A DNA stretch of 64,000 nucleotides from Flavobacteriales bacterium. Its GTDB lineage: Bacteria; Bacteroidota; Bacteroidia; CAIKAF01. This document shows positions 24,391 to 33,368 of the stretch, in pieces. Under the pieces are notes generated by a model that saw only the letters and a program-made list of their open reading frames with translations, made no database searches and was not told the DNA's origin. The stretch is taken from positions 302,636 through 366,635 of the forward strand of contig JAGYKD010000002.1 in NCBI GenBank assembly GCA_018401695.1, given 5' to 3'. Numbering within the stretch: position 1 is the stretch's first letter; each line of letters begins with the position of its first letter. The translations under genes and the position numbers were made by a program.

Positions 24391-25035
24391 TTACAAGCTA
24401 TTATTATTTGACTTTTTCCCGATTTTTGATTCTTCCCCACGCCATATCCTGCTCAAATTGCTTCTATGGGTCCAACAAAGCAACAAGGGCAGTACAATAA
24501 TAAAGACTCGGTCAGCAAAACTAGCCTGTGGAAAGGTAAGGAAAGAAGCGGCTGCAAAACCAAAGGCAGCTACCAAAGAAGCCAAAGAAACCATGCGGCT
24601 TAAGGCCAATACAATGGCAAAAACCAATAAAGCAATGCCGGCTGACAAGGGAGAAACTCCCAACATGGTGCCCAAAAGGGTAGCAACGGCTTTTCCTCCT
24701 TTAAATCCTGCCCAAACAGGAAAAATATGTCCTAGAGCCGCCAACAGAGCCAAGGGCCATTCGGGACTCACCAAAGTCCAACTTTGTGGCCAATTGGCTC
24801 CAAAGGCAAAAGGCAGGCTTACCGCAGCAATGCCTTTGGCAATGTCTATAACCAACACCACCAAACCTGCCTTTTTCCCAAATTGCCGCATCATATTGGT
24901 AGCACCTGCATTGCCGCTACCGCCGGTTCTTACGTCTTTGCGAAACCAAAAGGCACTAAGCCAAACAGCCGTGGGAATGCTTCCTATGGCATAGGCCATG
25001 GCCATCCAAATGATCCAAACTGCTTCTTCTTTCAT
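24391..25035 (-). CDS. plsY: Acyl-phosphate:glycerol-3-phosphate acyltransferase
   Basis: A 214-residue polytopic membrane protein with the conserved PlsY loops: AIGSIPTAVWLS at the N-terminus, GGSGNAGATNMMRQFGKKAG, VIDIAKGIAAV and GHIFPVWAGFKGGKAVATLLG. It transfers the acyl chain from acyl-phosphate to glycerol-3-phosphate, the first step of phospholipid synthesis, in the inner membrane. It lies 3 nt after the stop of the 1479-residue secreted protein gene and is the last gene of the tpiA-prmA operon. The tail KSNNNSL is short and basic, as usual. Confidence 0.93.
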   Translation of the reverse strand: MKEEAVWIIWMAMAYAIGSIPTAVWLSAFWFRKDVRTGGSGNAGATNMMRQFGKKAGLVVLVIDIAKGIAAVSLPFAFGANWPQSWTLVSPEWPLALLAALGHIFPVWAGFKGGKAVATLLGTMLGVSPLSAGIALLVFAIVLALSRMVSLASLVAAFGFAAASFLTFPQASFADRVFIIVLPLLLCWTHRSNLSRIWRGEESKIGKKSNNNSL

Positions 25036-25038
25036 GGC

Positions 25039-28000
25039 TTATTCTTCGCCGGGTTCGGGTGGTCCTGGGTCCTCGTCTGCCTTGCCAAACTTCGATTTAA
25101 ACCGATCTACCCTGCGTTTGGAAGAAGGGGTTACCGTGAGTTTGGTGGTGTTTTTTTCTATAAACTGGCGGTCTTTCACATCCAAGGTGCGCAATATGTC
25201 GGTATAGGCCGATTGGTTGCTGTAGGTTTGCATAATTCCGGATTTGTACTGGAAATAGTACCAATTGTTGGAATCAATTTCGATGTACAAGGAAAACTGG
25301 TCGCCGGCCGGTTTGCGGTTTAAGTCCATCATGATCGGCAGGGTTTTTAAGCTTTGCTCCTCATTAAACACCAATACCCCCGAGGTTCCCTCAAACTGCA
25401 AGGCCCTATGGGCTTTTGACCAGCTGAGTTTTACGTCGTCCAATACCAAGGTTCGCTCCAATTCTTTGGGCATGCGCTTAAACATGCCCTCCGGTGTAAT
25501 CTCAGAAAAGGCTTTTTCGGCTGCGGTGGAGTCCAACAAGCCCGACAGGTCTTTTTGCAGTTCCTGATCCCGCAGGTTTATGCCCATGCTATTGATTTTT
25601 TTGAGCTCCTCCGCAATATACACCAGCATACTTGGCGGGAAGGGAAAGTGAATGCTCATGGTAAGGTTCATTTCCGTGGAATCTGCATCCGGATAGTAGC
25701 GTATATTGCCCGCGGCTTTGAGTTCTACTTGGCCCATTTTGGAGCCTAAATCCATACGTCCCTCTCCATAACTGGTGCAATTTCCGGTGTGGAAGGACAG
25801 ATAGGGCCCCGGCAACATCCGGTTTTCCAATTTCTCCATGCTGCCTACCCGGAACTCCTGGTTCTTTTTGTCGTATTTGAGGAACCCATCTATTTTTAAG
25901 ACTTCATAATCCGAAAAGCTATGCTTGGCACTGAATATGGCCGGGTAAAGTCCGGTAGAGTCGCTGGCAAACAAAAAACCATTGTACAAATCTATGTTTT
26001 CGTCGTTTTTTGGATCTGCCGGTATGGGAATAAGAATGTTGTTGGGGTCGATTTCGGTTTCAAAGCGCAGCCACTCGTTTTGCATATTGCTGCAGCTGTG
26101 CATGATTTTTACGTAGCCGTCAAAGGTTAAGAACGCTTTGTCTCCTCGGAGTTTTACATTTCCTTTAAAACCAAAATGAGGGCTCATGCTAAAGTCAGCG
26201 ATTTGTTCCACCTTACCCTCAGCAACGGTAATGTCGTTCTCGCAATCGATGGTATGTAAATGTATGGTTTGCCCTTTGCCCATTTCGTCTACATAGGTAT
26301 AATCACCCGAACCGCTGTAGCGGTGGCTGGTATGCATTTGAATGGTAGCATTTTTCAACACATGCCTGCGTTCTTCTTTTCCTATCCATACTTCTGCCGA
26401 GGGAATGGGATCAAAAACAGCATTTCGCTGAATCGATACTTTTTTGTCGTCGGGTTTTATTCGGGCATCCGCAATGTCTATGTATTCTACCCCTTCACAA
26501 AAAATGGTTTTGCTTTTGTTTACAAATTTGGCAATAGGCGCCACAAAGGCTAAGGAGTCCATTTTTGGGTCGGTGGAGACAAAAAGGGCTCCTTTTAAGC
26601 CCAAGTCGTCTACCCGTTCTGAGTTCATATCCACCTCGTTTCTATCCATATACCATTCCAGTTCCTCCATATAGGCTTTGAAATCGTTCATGGGAAAATC
26701 TACGTGGGTTTCGTCGGAGTTGGATCGGAATATGCCTTTGCGACCAACAAAGGTTACGTCGGAGTTTACATTGTCTGTCCGTAAGGCCACATTCGCCGTA
26801 TCGGAACCACCAATTTGGTCCTTTAAAGCAAAAGTTGTGGTGTCGCTTCGGAAATCATCGGCTTTGTATTGAAAAATTTCCGACTCCATTTCGGCAGTAC
26901 CAAAATCCATGAGTCCATCCCCGGTTAAACCCGCAGGAGTAAGGGTTACTTTGCCGGTCATTACGGTTTCGCCCTCATACATTTCCAAGGGTTTTCCGGA
27001 GTCTTTGGCCTCCAATTTGTCGTTTTTGGGCTCCCAATGCACATACACGTCCTGGGCTTTTACGTCCGGGGTCTCTATCGCTCCTTTTGATTTCTTGATC
27101 CCGAATTTATAGGCCATGGTGTTCATGGAATCCGGGTAAAACTTAAAGTCGGTAGACCACATCTGAGAGGTTAAATACTCCAGTCGTCCTCCTCCTCGGA
27201 TGCCTTTATGGGACAAGCTAAGGGTATCTTTAAAGGTTCCTTTGCCGCCATATACCGGTAGGCCGTCTTCTCCGGTAATCCGTTCAAATCCCAAAGAATA
27301 GTCCTTTTGGACGCTCAATTTCTCCTTTAAATCCGGAAATATATTGCTCACAAAAGTACCCTCCAGCTGTATTTGCTCGGTTTGGAAGTTGTCCAAACTA
27401 TCCAAGGTAAAGGGATCCAGTTTAAAATACACTTGGTCACGCTTGTACACTCCGCCTTCAATCTCCGGGCGATCGTAATAGGTATAGGATTCTCTTTCGC
27501 TAATCAACCGCGGGTATTCCGACATAGATTTTACGCCGGACTTGTTGCCTGGTGCATCAACCAATAATTCTCCACGCAAATCCTCAATTACGGTTTTTAC
27601 AAACCTCAAGGGTTGCAAACCCATTTCGTTCTTAGTGAAACTCTTTACGGCCATTTTAACCGAGTCCACATTCGTAAGGGTTACTTTAAACAGGTCGTAG
27701 TTGAAGTCAAAATCTTTACCGAATATGCCAAACTTTCCGGCTTCAATCACCCCGCTGAAACTGAAGTCCCGGTTCTTGCGCAACTCCACTGCTTGGTTTT
27801 CCGGGTAAATAAATACGGCCTGACTGTCCGATAGGGTGATTCGAGCCACACCGGCCAAATCCAAGCGGTAATCCTTTAGAGACAGCCGGGCATTGTCCGC
27901 ATTAATGACCGATTCAAAGGAGATTACATCGAAGTCCTTGAGCCCCGCTCGGGCAAAATAATAATCGTATAAGCGCTCCCTTACCGTTACGGTTTGGGTT

Positions 28001-29478
28001 TCCGATTCATAGGAAATCAAACCGATAATGCTCATGCGAATGAGCAGCAAACGCACCTGATGCGGATCGGTTTTCATGTACTTAGAAAACTCAATCGCTT
28101 TAAATTTTTCAGGCATGTCGTTGGCCTTCAAAAAATTGAACATTACCGTTACCGGATGCACATGGTCCAAGCCCCGCAAGCGCTCGTCGTGTACCTCGCT
28201 GTAATAATTGGCCGATTGAAACACCGCTTTGTTTTCCGCACTGCCCTTGGCCATGGATATGCGAATGAAATCTTGATCCATGCGCCAATACAAGGCCTCA
28301 AAAAACATGTCTACCTTATGATAGGTGTTAAAAAAAGGCGTTTGAACGCTTCCATCGCCAATCCTAAGCAAGGAGAGTTCCCGCTCTTCGGCCAAAAATT
28401 TAATTTGCAGACCCGGATGAAATATGGAATCCTCCTCAATATACATGGTTACCGAGGCTTCTTGCGAAGCCAGCCGTTCCTCACCAATAGAATAGGAGGT
28501 ACTTGCCGTTTTTAGAAATACTTCCCCCTGCCGCTTGAAATACAAATAAGCAGGCAAATCAGGCGTTCCTTTGGCAATAAACCGGGTGCCGTAAAACGAA
28601 AACCCGCCTTCGTAATCTATATCCGGACGTATGTCTTCCATACGAAACCGTTTGCTGTAGGAATCAAATTTGGGGTAGCGCGAATCCCTATGCTCCCCGG
28701 TGGCGGTGAGTTTCTCTTCAAAACTTCCCATCAAAGGCTCCGAAAAATAGTCTTGGTGCACAAACATCACAGAATCGGCAGTAAAGGTGGTGCGACGCAT
28801 GTTTAAATCCACCCGGTTTAGCTCGGCATAGACTTTTTCCCGCGCCAACTCATTCCGATCATAATACATGCGGCCTCCCTCAATATTGGCCTCCTCTTCT
28901 AAAGGTAAATACCACAAATGTGTGCCTTCAATTAGGGTTTGGTCGTGCTGCGATTTGGCATGTAGGTCCACCTTTGGTCCTTCTACAGTAACTTCTCCGT
29001 TTTGGATAGACAAATAGGCATCTCCCGAAAAAGACCAGGTGTGCCCCGAAGACTCATACAATATATTTTCGGCAAAATACTGCTCCGAAAACTCCAAAAA
29101 CTTTTGAAAAACACTCGGCGACTCTTTCTTTAGTACATGCCTCGCCACCGGAAGCCATTCGTGATACACATTTAAGGTGGTGTTGGGACGCTTGGAAAAG
29201 GCCACGGCGGTGCGCACATAATACTCGTAATGCGCTGAACGCATCCGCTTTTTTTCCATTTGGTTGCCAAAAACCACAAAACTGTCTTTAATGGCCTGAA
29301 AGGTTGTGCCCATCATTACGTCTTCTGCCCCTTTCATGAACTCTTTAATGTCTTTGTCGTTCATGCCGTTGCTCATTTTATCCTCTAGGGCCTTTAATAA
29401 GCTTTCGGTATCGTTGGGCAGACCTTGGCTAAGTAAACCTAGGGTAAAAATCCAATAGAGCAGAAAAACTAAACGCAT
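25039..29478 (-). CDS. Very large secreted beta-rich protein of unknown function
   Basis: A 1479-residue exported protein. The ATG at 29478 (MRLVFLLYWIFTLGLLSQG) begins a signal peptide and lies 5 nt after prmA; the longer frame to 29511 would overlap prmA. After a helical N-terminal part (about residues 20-150) the chain is nearly all short beta-strands in repeating phrases such as ANIEGGRMYYDRNELAREKVYAELNRVDL and EVWIGKEERRHVLKNATIQMH. Residues near 470-520 form a helical insert resembling a winged-helix. I recall large uncharacterised proteins of this kind next to prmA/tpiA in Bacteroidota but cannot name a family. The regular strands suggest a periplasm-spanning or outer-membrane-associated fold. 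The location just before plsY hints at lipid or envelope transport; this is inference. Confidence 0.7.
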   Translation of the reverse strand: MRLVFLLYWIFTLGLLSQGLPNDTESLLKALEDKMSNGMNDKDIKEFMKGAEDVMMGTTFQAIKDSFVVFGNQMEKKRMRSAHYEYYVRTAVAFSKRPNTTLNVYHEWLPVARHVLKKESPSVFQKFLEFSEQYFAENILYESSGHTWSFSGDAYLSIQNGEVTVEGPKVDLHAKSQHDQTLIEGTHLWYLPLEEEANIEGGRMYYDRNELAREKVYAELNRVDLNMRRTTFTADSVMFVHQDYFSEPLMGSFEEKLTATGEHRDSRYPKFDSYSKRFRMEDIRPDIDYEGGFSFYGTRFIAKGTPDLPAYLYFKRQGEVFLKTASTSYSIGEERLASQEASVTMYIEEDSIFHPGLQIKFLAEERELSLLRIGDGSVQTPFFNTYHKVDMFFEALYWRMDQDFIRISMAKGSAENKAVFQSANYYSEVHDERLRGLDHVHPVTVMFNFLKANDMPEKFKAIEFSKYMKTDPHQVRLLLIRMSIIGLISYESETQTVTVRERLYDYYFARAGLKDFDVISFESVINADNARLSLKDYRLDLAGVARITLSDSQAVFIYPENQAVELRKNRDFSFSGVIEAGKFGIFGKDFDFNYDLFKVTLTNVDSVKMAVKSFTKNEMGLQPLRFVKTVIEDLRGELLVDAPGNKSGVKSMSEYPRLISERESYTYYDRPEIEGGVYKRDQVYFKLDPFTLDSLDNFQTEQIQLEGTFVSNIFPDLKEKLSVQKDYSLGFERITGEDGLPVYGGKGTFKDTLSLSHKGIRGGGRLEYLTSQMWSTDFKFYPDSMNTMAYKFGIKKSKGAIETPDVKAQDVYVHWEPKNDKLEAKDSGKPLEMYEGETVMTGKVTLTPAGLTGDGLMDFGTAEMESEIFQYKADDFRSDTTTFALKDQIGGSDTANVALRTDNVNSDVTFVGRKGIFRSNSDETHVDFPMNDFKAYMEELEWYMDRNEVDMNSERVDDLGLKGALFVSTDPKMDSLAFVAPIAKFVNKSKTIFCEGVEYIDIADARIKPDDKKVSIQRNAVFDPIPSAEVWIGKEERRHVLKNATIQMHTSHRYSGSGDYTYVDEMGKGQTIHLHTIDCENDITVAEGKVEQIADFSMSPHFGFKGNVKLRGDKAFLTFDGYVKIMHSCSNMQNEWLRFETEIDPNNILIPIPADPKNDENIDLYNGFLFASDSTGLYPAIFSAKHSFSDYEVLKIDGFLKYDKKNQEFRVGSMEKLENRMLPGPYLSFHTGNCTSYGEGRMDLGSKMGQVELKAAGNIRYYPDADSTEMNLTMSIHFPFPPSMLVYIAEELKKINSMGINLRDQELQKDLSGLLDSTAAEKAFSEITPEGMFKRMPKELERTLVLDDVKLSWSKAHRALQFEGTSGVLVFNEEQSLKTLPIMMDLNRKPAGDQFSLYIEIDSNNWYYFQYKSGIMQTYSNQSAYTDILRTLDVKDRQFIEKNTTKLTVTPSSKRRVDRFKSKFGKADEDPGPPEPGEE

Positions 29479-29483
29479 GCAAA

Positions 29484-30308
29484 TTATTTTTGGCAAACCA
29501 ACAACAACCACTCCTCCTGCTGTTGCTTTTCGATAAGGCTTAGTCCATGTTCCTTTAGGGCATCCAATAAAGGCGCAACTTTGGACTTCAAAATTCCACT
29601 CAAAAGCAAAAAGCCGCCGGGGCGAAGCAGTTTGATGTAGGCCGGCAATTGCTCTAAAATAACATGCAATTGTATGTTCGCCAAAATCAAATCAAACCTT
29701 GCTACGCCCTCAGGAGGTTCGGCCGCACAAATCAATTCCATCTGTTCGGCTCTTGGCTCTTTGCTGCGCAAGGTTTCCGCACTGCGCATTGCTTTAGGAT
29801 CGTTGTCAATAGCCCAAACTTTTTGGGCACCAAAGCGCAAGGCAATGCAAGCCAAAATACCGGTGCCGGTGCCCATGTCCAGAACTTTTTTGCCGGCTAC
29901 CTTGCCGGGAAGCCAGGCCGCCATCATCTGCGTAGTGGCATGATGGCCCGTCCCAAAGGCCATGGCCGCTTCCACGACAAACTCTTCTTCTACTCCGCTC
30001 ATGGCCTCATGAAAGGCAGCCCGAATGCCAATGGCATCCGAAATCTTAACCGGCGCATAACTCGCCTCCCAAACTGCATTCCAATTGGTTTCCTCCACAT
30101 GGCGTAACCGCCATTCTACCGAAAATGGAAAAGTATCGAATATGGATTGTATTTGCTCCCCGCTGTCGGGGGCTTCCGGACCTGAGGCTTGCCACCAGCC
30201 CTCCTCTTCTTGACTAAAGGCATCAAAGCCATGCGGACTCAACAAGGCGGGCACGATGTTTTCCCAATCCGGCGCTTCCGCCTTGTAGTACACTACCACA
30301 AAGGTCAT
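29484..30308 (-). CDS. prmA: Ribosomal protein L11 methyltransferase
   Basis: A 274-residue SAM-dependent methyltransferase with an N-terminal substrate-recognition domain and the PrmA catalytic signatures AFGTGHHATTQMM, VLDMGTGTGILACIALRFGA and FDLILANIQLHV, then the GGFLLLSGIL strand. It methylates amino groups of ribosomal protein L11. It overlaps tpiA by 4 nt and is followed after 5 nt by the gene for the large secreted protein. The length is normal. Confidence 0.92.
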   Translation of the reverse strand: MTFVVVYYKAEAPDWENIVPALLSPHGFDAFSQEEEGWWQASGPEAPDSGEQIQSIFDTFPFSVEWRLRHVEETNWNAVWEASYAPVKISDAIGIRAAFHEAMSGVEEEFVVEAAMAFGTGHHATTQMMAAWLPGKVAGKKVLDMGTGTGILACIALRFGAQKVWAIDNDPKAMRSAETLRSKEPRAEQMELICAAEPPEGVARFDLILANIQLHVILEQLPAYIKLLRPGGFLLLSGILKSKVAPLLDALKEHGLSLIEKQQQEEWLLLVCQK

Positions 30309-31063
30309 ACTTGAGGCTTGGCATGTACAATGCGCAAAAAGTCTGCCGCCTTTAGCGAAGCTCCACCAATGAGTCCGCCATCGATGTCGGTTTGACCAAA
30401 TAACTCTGCGGCATTTTCCGGTTTTACGCTGCCTCCATACAATATCCGCAGATGTTCGGCAGAAGACTCACCAAATTTTTTGGCCCATACCCTACGAATA
30501 AAGGCGTGCATTTCCTGCGCTTGAAAAGGCGATGCCGTTTGTCCGGTTCCAATGGCCCACACCGGTTCGTAGGCAATGACCAAAGCGTCTAAGGCATGCA
30601 GCTCAAAACCTTCAATAGCCTCTTCTATTTGATTACGCACCACTTCCATATGGTTGCCCGATTCCCTTTCTGCTAAGGTTTCACCCACACACAAAAAGGG
30701 AGTCAAAGCCTGTTCTAAGCAGCGTTCCAACTTTTGATTAAGCACTTTGCCGGTTTCGCCAAACAATTGCCTCCGCTCGCTGTGGCCTACCAAAAGCCCT
30801 TGGGCCCCGCAGGCCTTGAGCATGGACACCGACAATTCTCCCGTGTATGCACCTTGCGCAGCGGCAGCAGCATTTTGTGCGCCCAGCTTTACCGGACTTT
30901 GTGCCAGGGGTTCGGCCAAAAGGCTCAAATGGGTGGCGGGCGGAAACACCCAAACCTCGGCTTTAGCCTCGCCAAGGCCGCCTAAAATTTCATGCACCAA
31001 ATCCAAACCTTCGTTGGGATGGGTGTGCATTTTCCAGTTTCCTGCTACCAAATGTGTGCGCAT
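30305..31063 (-). CDS. tpiA: Triosephosphate isomerase
   Basis: A 252-residue TIM barrel with all catalytic elements: GNWKMH near the N-terminus (Asn9, Lys11), VGHSERRQLFGE (electrophilic histidine), AYEPVWAIGTGQTA (catalytic glutamate and flexible loop) and ILYGGSVKPENAAELF (phosphate loop). It interconverts dihydroxyacetone phosphate and glyceraldehyde-3-phosphate in glycolysis. It is the first gene of the operon tpiA-prmA-large protein-plsY, preceded by a minus-strand TACCTTTG box at 31080-31087. Confidence 0.97.
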   Translation of the reverse strand: MRTHLVAGNWKMHTHPNEGLDLVHEILGGLGEAKAEVWVFPPATHLSLLAEPLAQSPVKLGAQNAAAAAQGAYTGELSVSMLKACGAQGLLVGHSERRQLFGETGKVLNQKLERCLEQALTPFLCVGETLAERESGNHMEVVRNQIEEAIEGFELHALDALVIAYEPVWAIGTGQTASPFQAQEMHAFIRRVWAKKFGESSAEHLRILYGGSVKPENAAELFGQTDIDGGLIGGASLKAADFLRIVHAKPQV

Positions 31064-31079
31064 GCCAAGCTGTTTTGAG

Positions 31080-31087
31080 CAAAGGTA
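31080..31087 (-). promoter_or_regulatory. Candidate -7 box (TACCTTTG) for the tpiA operon
   Basis: Minus-strand TACCTTTG matches TAnnTTTG exactly and leaves a leader of roughly 10-12 nt before the tpiA ATG at 31063. Confidence 0.5.
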
Positions 31088-31139
31088 GCATTCGCAGGCT
31101 TTTTTTGGGCCCTTCTTTTTAGAGGTTTTTGGAATCTAA

Positions 31140-31285
31140 CCGGCCTTTGCTCCGGGCTCCCTTGTCCCTAAGCCGCCCTGCGGGGCTGCGGTAGCTTACC
31201 CGAAGGGTCGGGACCGCTTCCTCGCCCACGCAGTACTGGCTTAGGGACTGCGGGCGGCCCTCCGTTGGGCCGGGGGGCCATGCTA
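31140..31285. repeat. GC-rich inverted-repeat element between tpiA and the aldo/keto reductase gene
   Basis: It lies in the 489-nt gap between divergent genes. A perfect 10-bp inverted repeat, TCCCTAAGCC (31165-31174) and GGCTTAGGGA (31238-31247), encloses a GC-rich centre containing ACCCGAAGGGTCGGGACCGC. Further short hairpins follow (GGGCGGCCC ... GGGCCGGGGGGCC). The string AAGGGTCGGG is shared with the element at 19294-19443, so the two may be distant members of one type. No coding frame is convincing. Confidence 0.45.
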
Positions 31286-31340
31286 TGGAGTTTTGTGTTC
31301 TTTTGGTCCTTTGTTTTTCTAATTCGAAGCGAGATCCCTG

Positions 31341-31480
31341 CCCCCGATGGAGCGCAATAGCTGGCCACCGTCGCGGTCCGGAAGGCCGTGCAGCGAGGAG
31401 GCGACCACAGGAAGCCCCCGGAGCGCCGGCATGCCGTGACCGGGACGGTGGACACTATGCGGGACAGCGGGATAAAGGCC
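31341..31480. ncRNA. GC-rich structured intergenic element, copy 2
   Basis: Second copy of the element at 18183-18329. Helices: CGCAaTAG (31353-31360) with CTATGCG (31455-31461), keeping the same bulged A as copy 1; CCACCGTC (31365-31372) plus GGTC (31375-31378) with GACC (31438-31441) plus GACGGTGG (31444-31451). Conserved blocks CCCCcGATGGA, GAGGAGGCGA, CCCCGGAGC and GACAGCgGGATAA occur in the same order as in copy 1. Stem sequences differ between copies but remain paired, which is covariation. It ends about 70 nt upstream of the aldo/keto reductase ATG. Confidence 0.6.
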
Positions 31481-31532
31481 CAAAAAAAAATCCTTTTAAC
31501 GTTTCAAAACAGCTTTCTTATTCCACATGACC

Positions 31533-31540
31533 TACTTTTG
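31533..31540 (+). promoter_or_regulatory. Candidate -7 box (TACTTTTG) for the aldo/keto reductase operon
   Basis: TACTTTTG matches TAnnTTTG 12 nt before the ATG at 31553. This supports that start over the long upstream extension, which would read through the GC-rich element. Confidence 0.42.
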
Positions 31541-31552
31541 AAAGAAAAAGCG

Positions 31553-32620
31553 ATGAAACAAGTTTTGTTGGGAACTTCCGGTTTGCGGGTGTCTGAGCTT
31601 TGTCTGGGAGCCATGACTTTTGGTACCGAATGGGGGTTTGGGGTCGATTACGCAGGGTCTAAAGCCTTGTTGCACTGTTTTCTGGATGCCGGGGGGAATT
31701 TTGTAGACACGGCCAACCGCTACACCGAAGGCATGAGCGAAGCTTATTTGGGCCGCATGGTGAAGCAATCGGGCCTGCGTAAAGATCTGGTGCTGGCTTC
31801 CAAATTCAGTCTAAAAACGTCTCAATATTCGCCCAATACTGCCGGAAACCACAAAAAGAATATGGTGCAATCGGTCGAGGAGAGCCTCCAACGTCTCCAA
31901 ACCGATTATTTGGACATCCTTTACCTCCACGCTTGGGATTTTACCCTAAGTCCTGAGGAACTGATGTATAATTTGGAGCAATTGGTAAGGTCGGGTAAGG
32001 TGCTCCATACCGCCCTTTCTGATGTGCCGGCATGGGTATTTTCGGCTTGCATGACCCTGGCTTCCGAGCGCCATTACAGTCGGCCGGTGGCCCTGCAAGG
32101 CGAGTATAGCCTACTGAACCGCGATATGGAACGCGATATGATTCCGGCGGCTTGTCATTTTCAGGTGCCGGTGTTGGCTTGGGGAGTTTTGGCCGGTGGC
32201 GCATTCAGCGGAAAATACCTCCGCGGCGAATCGGGTAGGGTGCCGGAGCATAGCCTGCGCCGGAGCGAAAAGGCGGAGCGTTTGGCGCGCCTGCTGGATA
32301 CCCATTCCCAAGCCCTTGGGGTTCCGGCGGTGGCTTTGGCTTTGCGTTGGGCCATGGATGGTCCGGGAAAAGTGATTCCTATAGTGGGGGCACGAAATGC
32401 CGAGCAGCTCAAGGAGTCTATGCAGGCTTGCCAAATCGACGCCTTGGACAAGGAATTTCTTCAAGAATTGCAGGAGGCTTCCGCCATTAGTTACGGTTTT
32501 CCACACGACTTTTTGCTGGGCGACCAGGTGCGGCAGTTGCAATTGGGCGAAAGGCCGGAGGAACTCTTACCTTTGCCTCAAGCTTACCGCAACATACAAG
32601 ACAAGCCATGGCAAGGATAA
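31553..32620 (+). CDS. Aldo/keto reductase
   Basis: A 355-residue (beta/alpha)8 NADPH-dependent oxidoreductase. The catalytic tetrad is present: D52 and Y57 (NFVDTANRYTEGMSE), K84 (LVLASKFSL) and H126 (DILYLHAWD). The C-terminal cofactor region reads VIPIVGARNAEQLKESMQAC. The ATG at 31553 (MKQVLLGTSGLRVSELCLGAMTFG) begins the domain and has an A-rich upstream stretch; the upstream frame crosses the structured intergenic element and is rejected. It resembles the YajO/Tas group acting on small aldehydes or ketones; the substrate is unknown. It overlaps the thioesterase gene by 13 nt. Confidence 0.92.
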   Translation: MKQVLLGTSGLRVSELCLGAMTFGTEWGFGVDYAGSKALLHCFLDAGGNFVDTANRYTEGMSEAYLGRMVKQSGLRKDLVLASKFSLKTSQYSPNTAGNHKKNMVQSVEESLQRLQTDYLDILYLHAWDFTLSPEELMYNLEQLVRSGKVLHTALSDVPAWVFSACMTLASERHYSRPVALQGEYSLLNRDMERDMIPAACHFQVPVLAWGVLAGGAFSGKYLRGESGRVPEHSLRRSEKAERLARLLDTHSQALGVPAVALALRWAMDGPGKVIPIVGARNAEQLKESMQACQIDALDKEFLQELQEASAISYGFPHDFLLGDQVRQLQLGERPEELLPLPQAYRNIQDKPWQG

Positions 32621-33033
32621 AATTGCAACCGCCGGAAAAGGTATTGTTTGGCATGGAAATGCCCGTACGTATTACCGATGTAAATTATGGGGGCCATGTA
32701 GGAAACCATTGTTTCCCTGCCTATTTGCACGAAGCCCGACTGGCTTTTTTAAAGGCATTGGGCTATTCCGAAATGGATGTGGAGGGCTATGGACTTATAA
32801 TGGCCGACTTAGCTTTGCAGTTTCGATCCGAACTGTTTCATGGCGAAACGTTAATTATTGAACTGGGCATTTCGGCTTGGAACATTATGGGTTTTGAATT
32901 GTGCTACCAACTCAAAACCAAGGCCGATGGCCGATTGGTGGCATTGGCAACTACCCAAATGGTTTGTTTCGATTACAAGGAGCGCAGCATGAAAGCCTTG
33001 CCCGCAGGGGTGCGCGAAAAACTGGAACAATGA
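32608..33033 (+). CDS. Hotdog-fold acyl-CoA thioesterase (4HBT family)
   Basis: A 141-residue single-hotdog protein. The 4HBT signature is clear: VRITDVNYGGHVGNHCFPAYLHEARLAFL, with the conserved Asp (residue 24) that activates water, followed by strands DLALQFRSELFHGETLIIEL and VALATTQMVCFDYKERSM. Family members hydrolyse acyl-CoA thioesters in the cytoplasm as tetramers. It overlaps the aldo/keto reductase gene by 13 nt and the next gene by 4 nt, so all three are translationally coupled. Substrate chain length cannot be told. Confidence 0.87.
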   Translation: MARIKLQPPEKVLFGMEMPVRITDVNYGGHVGNHCFPAYLHEARLAFLKALGYSEMDVEGYGLIMADLALQFRSELFHGETLIIELGISAWNIMGFELCYQLKTKADGRLVALATTQMVCFDYKERSMKALPAGVREKLEQ

Positions 33034-33368
33034 AGTTTGGCTTTTTGAACTATGCCCGGGTAAACGACCGCCCCGACTTGCGTCAATTCATTTACCGCAC
33101 CGAACAGGAAGCGCGGGAGATGGAGGAATTGTTGACCCAGGCGCAGGTTCCTTTTGAATGCTTGCACGATGCCAACCACAGCCGGTTTTGGTTGGTGCGT
33201 ATCGATAAAAAGGATTTTGATGCCGCTTATCATTGCAATATAGAGGTCAAAAGCCGCCACAAATCTGCCTTGATTGCCGACCCTGTGTTGCGCTATTTTT
33301 TATTGGCCTTGTTTGGCGTGGCCCTAAGTCTGGCGCTGGTTGGAGCCTTAATTAAGGAATTTTCGTAG
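33030..33368 (+). CDS. Small protein with DUF2007-like domain and C-terminal membrane anchor
   Basis: A 112-residue protein. The ATG at 33030 overlaps the thioesterase stop (ATGA). The N-terminal 75 residues have the look of a ferredoxin-like signal-transducer domain: QEAREMEELLTQAQVPFECLHDANHSRFWLVRIDKKDFDAAYHCN resembles DUF2007, where a residue pair senses or binds a small ligand or metal. The C-terminus is one hydrophobic helix (about 87-108). The last 21 nt overlap the convergent gene that follows. The family assignment is tentative. Confidence 0.6.
   Translation: MKFGFLNYARVNDRPDLRQFIYRTEQEAREMEELLTQAQVPFECLHDANHSRFWLVRIDKKDFDAAYHCNIEVKSRHKSALIADPVLRYFLLALFGVALSLALVGALIKEFS

Noticed and set aside
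24209-24994. 261-codon plus-strand frame opposite plsY
   Set aside because: It is antisense to plsY, whose motifs are unambiguous; the plus frame is a lysine/alanine-rich shadow.
31388-31552. N-terminal extension of the aldo/keto reductase
   Set aside because: It translates the structured GC-rich element; the ATG at 31553 follows a promoter-like box and begins the conserved fold.
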